64,000 nt of DNA, from positions 248,001 through 312,000 of the forward strand of contig NZ_VAWF01000003.1 in the NCBI RefSeq assembly GCF_005869845.1, read 5' to 3'. Source of the DNA: Fodinibius saliphilus. GTDB taxonomy: Bacteria; Bacteroidota; Rhodothermia; Balneolales; Balneolaceae. Shown here piece after piece: positions 44,837 through 55,000 of this stretch. The translations under genes and the position numbers were made by a program. Below the pieces are notes generated by a model that did not search any database, was not told the DNA's origin, and saw only the letters and a list, made by a program, of their open reading frames with translations. Every line of letters begins with the position of its first letter. Within the stretch, counting starts at the first letter, position 1.

Positions 44837-47650
44837 TTAAGATTTTTTACCTGAGGTTAGTCTATCAATTTTAGGAAATGTTATTGTGATTTTCATTCCT
44901 TTATTGGGTTCAGATGAAATGTCAATATTTCCATTCAAGCTATTTACGCGTGTTTTAATACTTCGTAAGCCCAAACCTTGTTCTTCATGCTTGTCGGTCA
45001 ATTCAGCTCCCACCCCATCATCTTCTATGGTTAAACACAAGAATTGTTCAGATCGATTCAACGTTATTACGATGTTTGAACATTGTGCATGCTGTACAGC
45101 ATTCGAAATAATTTCTTGGCTTATACGGTAAATGTTTGTTTCAGCCTGTCGAGAAAGAGCAAGAGAACTTTTGTTGCTATCAAACCTGAAACTGATGTCC
45201 GTACTGCTTTCAAGGTCTTGTATTAAATTTTCGAGAGCGGCAACTAGCCCATAATCAGCAATAGCTTTGGGCATTAAATTATGGGCAATAGAGCGAGTTT
45301 CTGATAGGGCCTTCTTTAAATGAGAGAGCCCGGTTTTGAATTGCCGTTCCCGCTTGTTGGGGAGTTGATTAATTTGCGGTACAATAGATTGAAAGTTCAT
45401 GTTGGCAGCAACCAGGTATTGGCCCAATCCATCGTGCAATTCACGGGCAATACGTTTTCTTTCTCGGTCCTCTCCTTCAATAATTGATTGTATCACCTTG
45501 TTTTGTAATTGTTTTTGATCAGTAATATCCACGGTGATAGCATCCCAGGTAATATTGCCTTCATCATCTTTATGCGGGATAGCAGTACCTTTGTGCCACC
45601 GTATGCTTCCGTCAGGTTTTATAAAGCGTCCTTCAATATTCCACTCGGTCATACTCTCTGCTGATCTCTCTATCTCTTGTTTGATATCTGAAACATCTTC
45701 AGGGTGAATATTTTCCCATATTAAACTATTATTAGCTTCGATTTTTTTATTAGAATACCCCCAAATTTTTTGGGCTCCTTTACTAACGTAACTTATTTCC
45801 TCAGTACCATCAGAATAACGATTATAGCGGTATACAACTCCCGGTACATTGTTTGTTATTGTTTGTATTCGTTCTTTACTTTTGCGCAATTGCTGTTGTA
45901 GGCGTTCCTGCCTGGTAACGTCATTAATAAGTACCAGCCGGTAGGTATGGTTACTGTATTTAACATCAGCAGCTGATATTTCTACCGATATTTTTGTACC
46001 ATCTTTTTTGAGGTGGGTCCAGCTTTCTGAATATGAATTGACGCCCTGGTGTTTTTTGACATCCTTTTTCATAGCTTCAACTTCATCTGGTGGGCGGATA
46101 TCAGTCAGGGTCATATTCAGGAACTCTTTCTCAGAATATCCATAATGTTCAATTGCTGCTTTATTAACCTCAACAAAAGCCAGGTTCTCAGGATTATAGA
46201 TCCACATAGGTTCGGGGTTCTGCTCAAAGATATGTCGATATTTTTGCTCAGACCAGCGTAGCTCTTGTTCCAGCTTTTGCTGTTCAGTGACATCGACTAC
46301 GGTCGAAATCATGAGGTTCTGGTCATATACTGGAATTGCTTTGTTATTTACGTATTTAGTGGCACCATCTTCTGTAGTTACCTTAACTCCATTCCAACTC
46401 ATACGCTCAGGGTCACCGCTATTTAGATCTCTCATTACCCGTTTGCGCATCTTTTCCCTGTACTGTTCATCTTGGTAAACATGGTTAAAAAAGCTATTGA
46501 CATCTTCCAGTATCTCTTTGGGCCAGCCGTAAATTTCAGTAAACTTCTCATTAACAAAAGTTGTTTTGCCGTCATCAATGGTATTTACAGCAACTCCGAT
46601 AGGAATGTTTTGTAAGGTGGTTGAGATAAAATCATTTTGTACCTCTAACTTTCGCTGATACTCTTTTTGAGCATCAATATCACGTATGGTGCTGACAATT
46701 TTGTCAATGTCACCATCTTCATTATACACTAACGATACTGTATGGTCGGTATGGAAAACTTCCCCATTTTTTTTCATCATTTGGAATTCAGTTTTGAAAA
46801 GTCCTGTTTCATTGAGACTTTCTTGGCCCAACTCATTAAACTTTTCAAAAGCTTTATGATCGATATGTATTTTTTCAGTAGACTCACCTAAAAGTTCACT
46901 GGCTTTATAACCAAACATATCTTCAGTGCTCTTGTTGCAGTCGGCTATAGTCCAATTATCCGGCTCTAAAAGAAATACACTTTCTTCGAGGCTTTCGAAT
47001 ACTTTTCGCAACAATTTTCGCGATTCCCTGACCTTAGCTTGGGATGCTTTTATTTCAGTCATATCAATACCAATGCCAACCGAAGTATCATCGGTTAGTT
47101 TTATATTAGTCCATGAGGTAGGGATCCGTTCTCCAGATTTAGTAGCCATGTCGAACTCTTTCCATCCTACGCCGGGACTCTTCATAAACTCAGCTACTTC
47201 CTTTCTTTGTTCGATATCCGGAAAGCAGGCCTTCATGAAATTGATATCCTGTAAATCCTCGTTACTCCACCCACTCACTTTTTCGAATTCTTTATTTATT
47301 CGAAATACTTCATGGTCAGGGTCATAGATATTGATCAATACAGGAATCCGATCGAATAAAATATCTGATAACTCTTTCTCAAGGAATATTTTTTCTGATA
47401 GCTCTTCTATTTTTAATTCTCTTTCAGATAACTGTTGACCATGTTTTTGGATCAGATAAAACAGTCCAATAGATGTCAAGAAAATGTATACACCGCCTTT
47501 ATATGTTTGCAGGGTAGAAAGATAGCTGGGATCAGAAACAATTGATTCAAGGAGGTGGTCTGTGAGTGTAATCCACAGGGTGGCAACAACCACATAGATC
47601 AAGGTGATCTTGAGAGGAGAAAGGGGGATATCATCCTGTTGGATAGTCAC
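44837..47650 (-). CDS. Multi-PAS membrane sensor histidine kinase (HisKA_3)
   Basis: 937 residues. Two N-terminal TM helices (about 13-35 and 50-66) with a very short extracytoplasmic loop, then five PAS domains (about 80-195, 205-325, 330-455, 460-585, 590-715), the HisKA_3 dimer with RKRIARELHDGLGQYLVAAN (about 725) and a complete HATPase (IEDDGVGAE, GLGLRSIKTRVNSLNG). Partner of the adjacent NarL-type regulator. Five PAS modules suggest redox, light or small-ligand sensing inside the cell; the signal is unknown. Confidence 0.94.
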   Translation of the reverse strand: MTIQQDDIPLSPLKITLIYVVVATLWITLTDHLLESIVSDPSYLSTLQTYKGGVYIFLTSIGLFYLIQKHGQQLSERELKIEELSEKIFLEKELSDILFDRIPVLINIYDPDHEVFRINKEFEKVSGWSNEDLQDINFMKACFPDIEQRKEVAEFMKSPGVGWKEFDMATKSGERIPTSWTNIKLTDDTSVGIGIDMTEIKASQAKVRESRKLLRKVFESLEESVFLLEPDNWTIADCNKSTEDMFGYKASELLGESTEKIHIDHKAFEKFNELGQESLNETGLFKTEFQMMKKNGEVFHTDHTVSLVYNEDGDIDKIVSTIRDIDAQKEYQRKLEVQNDFISTTLQNIPIGVAVNTIDDGKTTFVNEKFTEIYGWPKEILEDVNSFFNHVYQDEQYREKMRKRVMRDLNSGDPERMSWNGVKVTTEDGATKYVNNKAIPVYDQNLMISTVVDVTEQQKLEQELRWSEQKYRHIFEQNPEPMWIYNPENLAFVEVNKAAIEHYGYSEKEFLNMTLTDIRPPDEVEAMKKDVKKHQGVNSYSESWTHLKKDGTKISVEISAADVKYSNHTYRLVLINDVTRQERLQQQLRKSKERIQTITNNVPGVVYRYNRYSDGTEEISYVSKGAQKIWGYSNKKIEANNSLIWENIHPEDVSDIKQEIERSAESMTEWNIEGRFIKPDGSIRWHKGTAIPHKDDEGNITWDAITVDITDQKQLQNKVIQSIIEGEDRERKRIARELHDGLGQYLVAANMNFQSIVPQINQLPNKRERQFKTGLSHLKKALSETRSIAHNLMPKAIADYGLVAALENLIQDLESSTDISFRFDSNKSSLALSRQAETNIYRISQEIISNAVQHAQCSNIVITLNRSEQFLCLTIEDDGVGAELTDKHEEQGLGLRSIKTRVNSLNGNIDISSEPNKGMKITITFPKIDRLTSGKKS

Positions 47651-47793
47651 AAGCCAATACTTAATTAATAGATTCTCTACTGATTCATTATTTCATAGTG
47701 TATTGATAAAAAATGAATAGATAAAATTTTTTTAATGCTTAGTTGCCTCTCTTGGTAAATATATTTAGTAATAAATATTTAAATGGTTAATAA

Positions 47794-47820
47794 AAGCAGG
47801 CAATTAGTTATTGCCTGCTT
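47794..47820. terminator. Terminator near the DUF2892 gene
   Basis: AAGCAGGCAAT and ATTGCCTGCTT form an 11-bp perfect stem with a 5-base loop. On the minus strand TTTTA follows, so it ends transcription of the small DUF2892 gene. Confidence 0.75.
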
Positions 47821-47840
47821 AATAAACAAAGCTTTTGGGC

Positions 47841-48041
47841 TCATTCTTTTTTTGTGGATAGGCCAAATGGCATATATAACGGGCAAGTACTAATCAGGCT
47901 TGTTAATAAAAAGACCAATGCGAGGACACCAAGAATAACAGCAGTAATCCCCGAAATGATATTAGTGAAGTATAACACACCTACTAGTATCGCCAGTATC
48001 GTTCGAATAATGCGATCCATATTTCCCATATTCTTCTTCAT
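47841..48041 (-). CDS. DUF2892 (YgaP-like TM) small membrane protein
   Basis: 66 residues: KNMGNMDRIIRTILAILVGV then two TM helices and STCPLYMPFGLSTKK. This is the two-helix DUF2892 unit found at the C-terminus of the rhodanese YgaP. A second DUF2892 protein sits at 55675, so the regulator-flanking position links it to the sulfur island. It lies 39 bases after the GntR gene on the same strand and is probably co-transcribed with it. Confidence 0.85.
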   Translation of the reverse strand: MKKNMGNMDRIIRTILAILVGVLYFTNIISGITAVILGVLALVFLLTSLISTCPLYMPFGLSTKKE

Positions 48042-48080
48042 AATGATACCCTTTTGTATTTATTTGAGATTAGATAAAGA

Positions 48081-48890
48081 TTATTTATCGGTGTTACGAA
48101 AAACGGGCGTAAATTCTTTTGATGCTAACTCTTCACTATTACCCTTTTTAGCAGTCGTATTATATCGTTCAGCCATTAGCTCAAAAACAATTTTGTCATT
48201 TCGATAAAAGCGCTTTTGAAAATACACCGGTTTATCACCAATAGTATATGAAATCCGGTTAATCTGCAATAGAGGGGTTTGGGTTTCTACCTGAAGATGT
48301 TTGGCTAGAGACTTGTTAGCAATGGTGGCCTCAATGCGATAACAGCCACGCTCAATGGGGATGTCAAATTCATTCTCCAAGATGGAAAATATGGTTGTTT
48401 GTTCCAGGTCATATGATTCAATGAGCTGCCCATAAAAGATGGGCATCCAAGTAATATCAAATGCTACGGGCGAACCATCCCCAAGACGGACACGCTCAAT
48501 TTTTACTGCTATTTCTTTATTCTGAATGCCTAGGTATGAGAGCAGATCTTTTTGATCAGAAACATCTTCTTGTTCAAAAGAGATAAGTTTTGAGCTCGGG
48601 GTTAATCCCGAACCGGCCAGTTCTTCCGTAAAATCATTTAAAATAGAAAATGATTGATGGGTTCGTTGATCAGTAACAAAAGAGCCCAGCCCCTGACAAC
48701 GATAAATAAGTTGGTCGTTTTCAAGTGTTTGCAGGGCACGGCGCACCGTTACACGACTGACATCAAATTTTTCACTGAGTTCATTTTCGGACGGTAGCTT
48801 TTCATTCTCTTCAAGCGTTCCGTACTCAATTTGGTTTTTGATCCAGTCGCTAATCTGTTTGTGTAAAGGAATTCCTTCTTTTAAGTCCAT
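48081..48890 (-). CDS. GntR/HutC-family transcriptional regulator
   Basis: 269 residues from the ATG at 48890 (MDLKEGIPLHKQISDWIKNQ); the frame upstream of it runs through the promoter. GntR winged helix 1-72 (LPSENELSEKFDVSRVTVRR, ALQTLENDQLIYRCQGLGSF) and UTRA ligand-binding domain about 95-245 (VFDITWMP-like AFDITWMPIFYGQL, TPLLQINRISYTIGDKPVYF). Two cysteines only: C65 in the wing, where most members have Lys/Gly (GKGTFV), and C183 in the UTRA pocket region (ERGCYRIEA). Divergent from the DUF302 operon, with its own promoter carrying the same box as two downstream operons. Confidence 0.92.
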   Translation of the reverse strand: MDLKEGIPLHKQISDWIKNQIEYGTLEENEKLPSENELSEKFDVSRVTVRRALQTLENDQLIYRCQGLGSFVTDQRTHQSFSILNDFTEELAGSGLTPSSKLISFEQEDVSDQKDLLSYLGIQNKEIAVKIERVRLGDGSPVAFDITWMPIFYGQLIESYDLEQTTIFSILENEFDIPIERGCYRIEATIANKSLAKHLQVETQTPLLQINRISYTIGDKPVYFQKRFYRNDKIVFELMAERYNTTAKKGNSEELASKEFTPVFRNTDK

Positions 48891-48933
48891 AGGTGGTTCT
48901 TTTTCAATGTTATTTACATTCAAATCTAATGAA

Positions 48934-48969
48934 TAAATTGAATTCGTACAAATACCTGTAAATACAAGT
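48934..48969 (-). promoter_or_regulatory. Promoter of the GntR gene with box 1
   Basis: On the minus strand ACTTGTATTTACAGG (48969-48955) contains a -35-like TTTACA; a 17-base spacer leads to a weak AATTTA -10. The box differs from the YeeE-operon box by one base, suggesting autoregulation by the GntR protein. Confidence 0.6.
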
Positions 48970-49072
48970 TGTATGGTGTTGTATTGTCTAGGTAATGGGT
49001 TTATATAACCGTACGGCCATTTCAAATGGGGTGATAGATTATGTATATAGGACCCATCGCCAATATGTATTA

Positions 49073-49108
49073 ACTTGTATTGACAAGTAGTTTGTCTCGC
49101 ACTATATT
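49073..49108 (+). promoter_or_regulatory. Promoter of the DUF302-RND operon with box 2
   Basis: ACTTGTATTGACAAG (49073-49087), extended to the imperfect palindrome ACTTGT-ATTG-ACAAGT, overlaps a consensus -35 TTGACA (49080-49085). A 17-base spacer leads to TATATT (49103-49108), 35 bases before the DUF302 start codon. A near-perfect sigma-70 promoter that would need a repressor to be kept off. Confidence 0.75.
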
Positions 49109-49142
49109 AACGACAGATAAATTCAACTAACCATTTAAACTC

Positions 49143-49529
49143 ATGACATACTATTACACAACCACCACTAATAAGACGTTTGAAGAAGCTATAGAGGAAG
49201 TAACGGCTTTATTAAAGGAAGAAGGTTTTGGAGTACTTACCGAAATTGATGTAAAGGAAACACTTAAGAAAAAGTTAGATGTTGATTTTAAAAAATATCA
49301 CATACTAGGGGCTTGTAACCCTGAGTTTGCTCATAAAGCACTAACCGCAGAAGACAAAATTGGTGTAATGTTACCTTGCAATGTTATTGTCGAAGAACAT
49401 GAGAATGGGCAAGTGGAAGTATCTGCAGTAAACCCGGTGGCTTCTATGCAGGCGGTAGAAAACGATGAGCTACATTCCATAGCGGATGAGGTCAAGAAAC
49501 GGCTACAAAAAGTTATTGAGCAATTATAA
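49143..49529 (+). CDS. DUF302 family protein
   Basis: 128 residues, all one DUF302 domain: FEEAIEEVTALLKEEGFGVL, TEIDVKETLKKKLDV, YHILGACNPEFAHKAL, MLPCNVIVEEHENG. The conserved GACNP and LPCN cysteines (C57 and C79) are present. Function unknown; DUF302 proteins often sit with sulfur, heavy-metal or redox genes. First gene of the pump operon behind a strong promoter, 20 bases ahead of tolC. Confidence 0.9.
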   Translation: MTYYYTTTTNKTFEEAIEEVTALLKEEGFGVLTEIDVKETLKKKLDVDFKKYHILGACNPEFAHKALTAEDKIGVMLPCNVIVEEHENGQVEVSAVNPVASMQAVENDELHSIADEVKKRLQKVIEQL

Positions 49530-49549
49530 GAAGAGATTACTTAAATATT

Positions 49550-50905
49550 ATGAATACTGAATATCAGAAGTCTTTATTGTCCCTGGTGCTTACTGTCGGT
49601 GTGTTGTTTTTAGCAGCACAACCGGCGGTAGGTCAGGAGGCAGGGGAGATTAGGAAAATGAGTTTGCAAGAGGTTTTGACCATTACACAGAATGATAATT
49701 TCCGGATCCGAATGGCAGAGTCGGATGTCAATAAAGTACGTTCACAGTACCGACAGACTAATGCCACCTTCCTGCCTCAAATTTTGCTGGAAGAGACAGG
49801 GACCTATACCAATGATCCTTTAAATGTATTTGGCCTTAAGCTGAAGCAGGAGGTTGTAACGCAGGCTGATTTTAATCCAGCCCTGTTGAATGCACCTGAT
49901 CCGTACGAAAATTTCACGACTAAATTATCAGTTCAGCAGCCCCTGATTAATTCGGATATGTTGTTTAAACGGAGTGCAGTCAGAGATCAACTGGAAGCTG
50001 CCCGTAAACAACTGCAAGGTACTATTGAGCACGCACGTTTTCAGGTTAAAGATACCTACTATCGGCTTATGTTAATGCAAAATCGGTTGTCAGTAATTGA
50101 GAAGTCATTAACGATGGCCAAAGAAAATAGGCGTCAGGCAGCTAATTATTATGAACAGAATATGATTAGCAAGGCTGATTACCTGGCTGCAAAAGTACGA
50201 GTGCTGGAGTTGGAGAGTAAGCAGTCTCGAACGAGTAATCAGCTGCAAAATGTGCAAGACAACTTGCGATATTTGTTGGGGATCAAGGAGGAAGTCACCA
50301 TCCTTCCTACGGATAGTTTGGAGGTAAAGCCAGTATCAACAGAAAATATAGATCCGCAACAGGTGACTAATTCAAAGTTGCAGGCATTACAATACCGCCT
50401 CTCTTCAGCCAGACAGATGCTGCGTTCTTCTAAGTTTAACTTTGTCCCAAGTCTCAATCTCTTTGGCAGCTACGAGTTTAATGATGACAACCTGTTTGGT
50501 ACCCAGGGCGAAAGCTTTATGGTAGGTGCTACTCTCAAGTGGAATCTGTTTAGTGGATTCAGCAAGGTTGGAAAGGTGATGGAGTCGCGTGCCGACCTAA
50601 AGAAAGCAGAGCTTGCTTATGAAAGTCAGCGTTTTAAGAATGAAATGGAGGTTAAGCAGGCTCGTCGTTCGTTGCAACAGGCGCAGAAGCAGCTGAACTT
50701 TGCTAAATCTTCGGTAGAGCAAGCCCGCGAAGATTTTCGAATTAGAAAGAATCGATACAACCAGGGATTGGAGAAAACAACAGACCTGTTGGCGGCAGAA
50801 ACTAAGCTTGCCCAGACACGAGCTCAACGACTCAATGCGATGTACCAGTATAACCTGAGCATTGCAACCCTGGAATTATTGTTAGAACAAGAAATTGCCT
50901 ACTAA
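49550..50905 (+). CDS. TolC family outer-membrane efflux protein
   Basis: 451 residues with signal peptide (LTVGVLFLAAQPAVGQ, about 27) and two OEP repeats forming the trimeric channel: MSLQEVLTITQNDNFRIRMA at the start, AARKQLQGTIEHARFQVKDT and the second-half TLKWNLFSGFSKVGKV, ending NLSIATLELLLEQE. Outer-membrane exit of the RND pump encoded by the next two genes. Confidence 0.93.
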   Translation: MNTEYQKSLLSLVLTVGVLFLAAQPAVGQEAGEIRKMSLQEVLTITQNDNFRIRMAESDVNKVRSQYRQTNATFLPQILLEETGTYTNDPLNVFGLKLKQEVVTQADFNPALLNAPDPYENFTTKLSVQQPLINSDMLFKRSAVRDQLEAARKQLQGTIEHARFQVKDTYYRLMLMQNRLSVIEKSLTMAKENRRQAANYYEQNMISKADYLAAKVRVLELESKQSRTSNQLQNVQDNLRYLLGIKEEVTILPTDSLEVKPVSTENIDPQQVTNSKLQALQYRLSSARQMLRSSKFNFVPSLNLFGSYEFNDDNLFGTQGESFMVGATLKWNLFSGFSKVGKVMESRADLKKAELAYESQRFKNEMEVKQARRSLQQAQKQLNFAKSSVEQAREDFRIRKNRYNQGLEKTTDLLAAETKLAQTRAQRLNAMYQYNLSIATLELLLEQEIAY

Positions 50906-50927
50906 GAACTATTTAAATCATCATATC

Positions 50928-52040
50928 ATGAATATGCCGAACAAGAAAATTATGTCATTTATAAACAGTTACAGCAGAATGCTGCCGGTACTAGTAATTC
51001 TACTAATGCTTGGTATTAGCTGTAGTTCATCTGAAGAAACAGAAATAGACCCTCAGGAGTCAGTCAGAGTTTCTGTTGAGAAAGCTAAGGCCAGGCAGGC
51101 TTCAAATTCCTATCAGTATGCGGGGGAGGTTACTAGTGAACGAACGGTAACACTGAGTACCAAAGTGATGGGACGGGTAAGTCAGTTAGATGTTGAGCAA
51201 GGCGATTACTTGCAAAAGGGTGAGGTGCTTGTTCGTATCAAGGATGATAATCTGCAGGCACAAAAGAACCAGGTTGAAGCTCGTATGCAGGAAGCAAAAG
51301 CGGGTTTAAAAAATACAGAGACAAACTATAATCGCCTCAAAGCACTTCATGAAAAAGAAAGTGCTACTCAAAAAGAGCTCGATGATATCAGTACACAATA
51401 TGAGATGGCCAAGGCTAAGGTAAATGCTTTGGAAGGAAAGCTGAACGAAATCAATGATATGCTGAATTATACTGTGTTAGAAGCACCGTTTAATGGGTAT
51501 GTGGTGGATAAAAGAATCAGTGAAGGGGATATGGCTGCTCCCGGCCAACCGTTGGTTTCATTTGAACAGGAAGGACAAATGGAAGTCGAGATTACGGTAC
51601 CCGAAACACAGATCTCTCATTTCAACAGGGGGGATACGGTTTCGGTAGATATCAAGGCTGCGGGCATTCAGAACCTAATGGGAATGGTAGCAGCTATTAA
51701 CCCATCCGGTAATAGAGGTAGTCGACAGTTTCGCTTAAAAGTGCGGTTGCCGGAATTGGATGAAGAGGCCGGAATAAAGTCGGGAATGTTTGCCCGGGTG
51801 ACTCGCAATTCCAAAGGTGAACCTGTTGTAACTATTCCCCAATCGGCCATTGTAGAACGTGGTCAGTTGACCGGAATATATACATTGAGCAGTAATAATG
51901 AACTGGTACTCCGGTGGATTCGTCTGGGGGATAGTAATGGCCAGAATATTGAAGTCTTATCGGGGTTGGCGGCCGGAGAGCAGTATGTATCGAATGTTGA
52001 TGGTACGCTTCGTGAAGGACAGAAAGTAAGCACACAGTAA
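50928..52040 (+). CDS. RND efflux periplasmic adaptor (lipoprotein)
   Basis: 370 residues from the ATG at 50928, 22 bases after tolC; a longer frame starting at TTG 50895 would overlap tolC. Lipoprotein signal (LLMLGISC), then barrel-sandwich hybrid halves (QLDVEQGDYLQKGEVLVRIK and LEAPFNGYVVDKRISEGDMA), an alpha-hairpin about 105-165 and a membrane-proximal end (IPQSAIVERGQLTGIYTL). Links the inner-membrane pump to TolC. Confidence 0.93.
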   Translation: MNMPNKKIMSFINSYSRMLPVLVILLMLGISCSSSEETEIDPQESVRVSVEKAKARQASNSYQYAGEVTSERTVTLSTKVMGRVSQLDVEQGDYLQKGEVLVRIKDDNLQAQKNQVEARMQEAKAGLKNTETNYNRLKALHEKESATQKELDDISTQYEMAKAKVNALEGKLNEINDMLNYTVLEAPFNGYVVDKRISEGDMAAPGQPLVSFEQEGQMEVEITVPETQISHFNRGDTVSVDIKAAGIQNLMGMVAAINPSGNRGSRQFRLKVRLPELDEEAGIKSGMFARVTRNSKGEPVVTIPQSAIVERGQLTGIYTLSSNNELVLRWIRLGDSNGQNIEVLSGLAAGEQYVSNVDGTLREGQKVSTQ

Positions 52041-52062
52041 TAGAAATTTTTGAGCTAATATT

Positions 52063-55000
52063 ATGAAGACTGGAATTGCAGGAAAAATTGCAAAGGCGTT
52101 TATCGATTCGAAACTAACGCCGTTGTTGATGTTGGTGTTTCTAGGGCTGGGTTTTTATGGCACCTATCTAACACCGCGAGAAGAAGAGCCACAAATTGAT
52201 GTGCCAATGGCCGATATTTTTGTCGGCTACCCGGGTGCTTCTCCAGAAGAGGTAGAAAAGCGTATTTCAGTGCCACTGGAGAAAGTACTTTCCAATATTG
52301 AGGGTGTGGAATATGTCTATTCTACTTCTATGCCAGACAAAGCAATGGTGTCGGCGCGCTTTTTTGTGGGTGAAGATGTGGAACGTAGTCTTGTTCGACT
52401 TTATAATGAGATTATGAAGAATATGGATCGTCTTCCGGAAGGGGCGACAATGCCGATGGTGAAGACGCGATCTATAGATGATGTGCCAATAATGACGCTG
52501 ACACTTTGGAGCAAGTCGTATAGTGATTATGAATTACGGCGTGTAGCTGACGAGCTGGCCCTGGAGGTTAAGCAGATAACCGATGTAGCACAGACCGATA
52601 TTCACGGGGGACGTACGCGGCAGGTAGCTGTGAAGTTGGACAAGAACAAGATGGCCTCTTATGGCATAGATCCTATGCAGGTAGCCGGACAAATACAGTC
52701 GGCCAACCAGGAAATGACTTCAGGATCTTTTGATAAGAACGACAAGCAGTATCTCGTAGATACCGGTGATTTTTTCAAAAACGCTGAAGAGGTGCGTAAC
52801 CTGGTAGTGGATGTTCAGGGTGGCGATCCTATCTACCTCAAGAGTGTAGCTGAGATAACGGACGGTCCGGAGGAGCCTGTTGAATATGTCTCCTATGGAA
52901 TGGGCTATGCAAAAGCGAAAAAAAGTAATTTGGAAGCTGGTGAGTCGTATCCGGCCGTTACCCTATCGGTAGCCAAACGTTCGGGCGCCGATGCAATGAA
53001 TATTGCTGAGCAGGTCAACAAGAAAGTGGAGAAGCTGGATGGCAACCTTATTCCGAATGATGTACAGGTGACAACCACAAGAAACTATGGTAAGACGGCC
53101 TCTGCCAAGGTGCTTTCCCTATTAGAGCACCTCCTTGTCGCGATATTGGCCGTTACTGTAGTCGTAGCATTAGCGATGGGATGGCGGGGCGGACTGGTAG
53201 TATTCCTATCTGTACCCGTCACCTTCGCTCTTACTCTTTTCCTCTACTACATGTTTGGGTACACGCTCAACAGGATTACGCTTTTTGCCCTTGTTTTCGT
53301 TACGGGTATTGTGGTAGATGACTCGATTATCGTGGCTGAGAATATGCACAGGCATTTTAAAATGCGAAAGCTTCCCTTTAAACAGGCAGCTATTGCCTCA
53401 ATCAGTGAGGTGGGTAACCCAACCATATTAGCTACCTTTACGGTGATTTCGGCTGTACTGCCGATGGCTTTTGTATCGGGATTGATGGGACCCTATATGA
53501 GTCCGATGCCGATTGGGGCATCACTGGCAATGATCTTTTCACTGATTGTAGCCTTGGTTATTACCCCGTGGTTGGCCTACAAACTTCTGCCACATGTGAA
53601 GCCTGAGAAGGATGAAGAAGGCAAAGAGAAAGAGTATAAGCTTGAAGATACCTTCATCTATAAGTGGTATGAACGTACGATGAAACCGCTGCTGGAAAAT
53701 GTTACCTATCGTTGGGCTTTTATCAGCGGTGTAACGGTGCTGCTGCTGGCTTCAACCCTGCTGTTTGTGTTCCGCATGGTGGAGGTGAAGATGCTTCCTT
53801 TTGATAATAAAAATGAGGTGCAGCTGATTATAGATATGCCGGAAGGTACTACACTCGAGCGTACAAATGCCGTAGCCCGTGAAGTAGGATTGAGTTTAAA
53901 AGATGTACCGGAGATAAAAGATTATCAGATTTATGCGGGTACAAATGCTCCTATTAACTTTAATGGTTTGGTCCGTCATTATGATCTGCGGCAAGGGTCG
54001 AACATTGCAGATGTGCAGTTGAATCTGATCGACAAGGGAAAACGCAGTGACCAAAGTCATGCCATCGCCAAACGTATTCGGCCTATAGTACAAAAGGTGG
54101 GCGAAAAGTATGATGCCAATGTAAAAGTCGTAGAGGTGCCGCCCGGACCTCCGGTACTCTCAACTTTAGTGGCAGAAATTTATGGGCCCGATGCCGATCA
54201 GCGAAAGAGAATAGGTCGCAAGGTTAAAGAGATCTTTGAAAATGAGAAAGGAGTAGTGGATGTAGACTGGATGAAAGAGGCTCCGCAGACCAAATACCAA
54301 TTGGATGTAGATACCGAAAAAGCGATGCTTTCAGGGATCCCTTCCAAGCAGGTAGTGCAGACAGTTACCATGGCTTTACGTGGAAAGTCGGTTTCACGAC
54401 TGTATAGCGAAAAAGAGGTTAATGATGTACCGATTGTATTGAAACTGCCGAAAGCCGATCGTTCTGATATTGAAGAGCTGAAGCAACTGCATATGAAGTC
54501 TGCGGCCGGGCAGATGATTCCTGTTTCTGACTTAGTTACGGTAACGGAAGAGACGCTGGAGCCTAGTATTTATCGTAAGAACCAGCGTCGGGTAATGTAT
54601 GTAACGGCCGAGGTGGCGGGGGCGATTGAGAGTCCCGTATATGCTATCCTTGATACGGGCGAAAAGATCGATGGTATTGAGATGCCTGCCGGTTATGGCT
54701 TAGACCAAATCTTTGCGGGCCAGCCCTTTATGCAGGAAGATTACACCCTTAAATGGGATGGGGAGTGGCAAATTACCTATGAGGTGTTCCGTGACTTAGG
54801 CATTGCCTTTGCTGTAGTACTGGTAATCATATACCTGCTCATTATCGGCTGGTTCCAGGATTTCAAGGTGCCTATAATTATGATGATTGCTATTCCTCTT
54901 TCGTTAGTGGGAATTATCCTGGGACACTGGATGCTGGGAGCGTTCTTTACAGCAACCTCAATGATTGGGATGATTGCCCTGGCCGGTATTATGGTACGTA

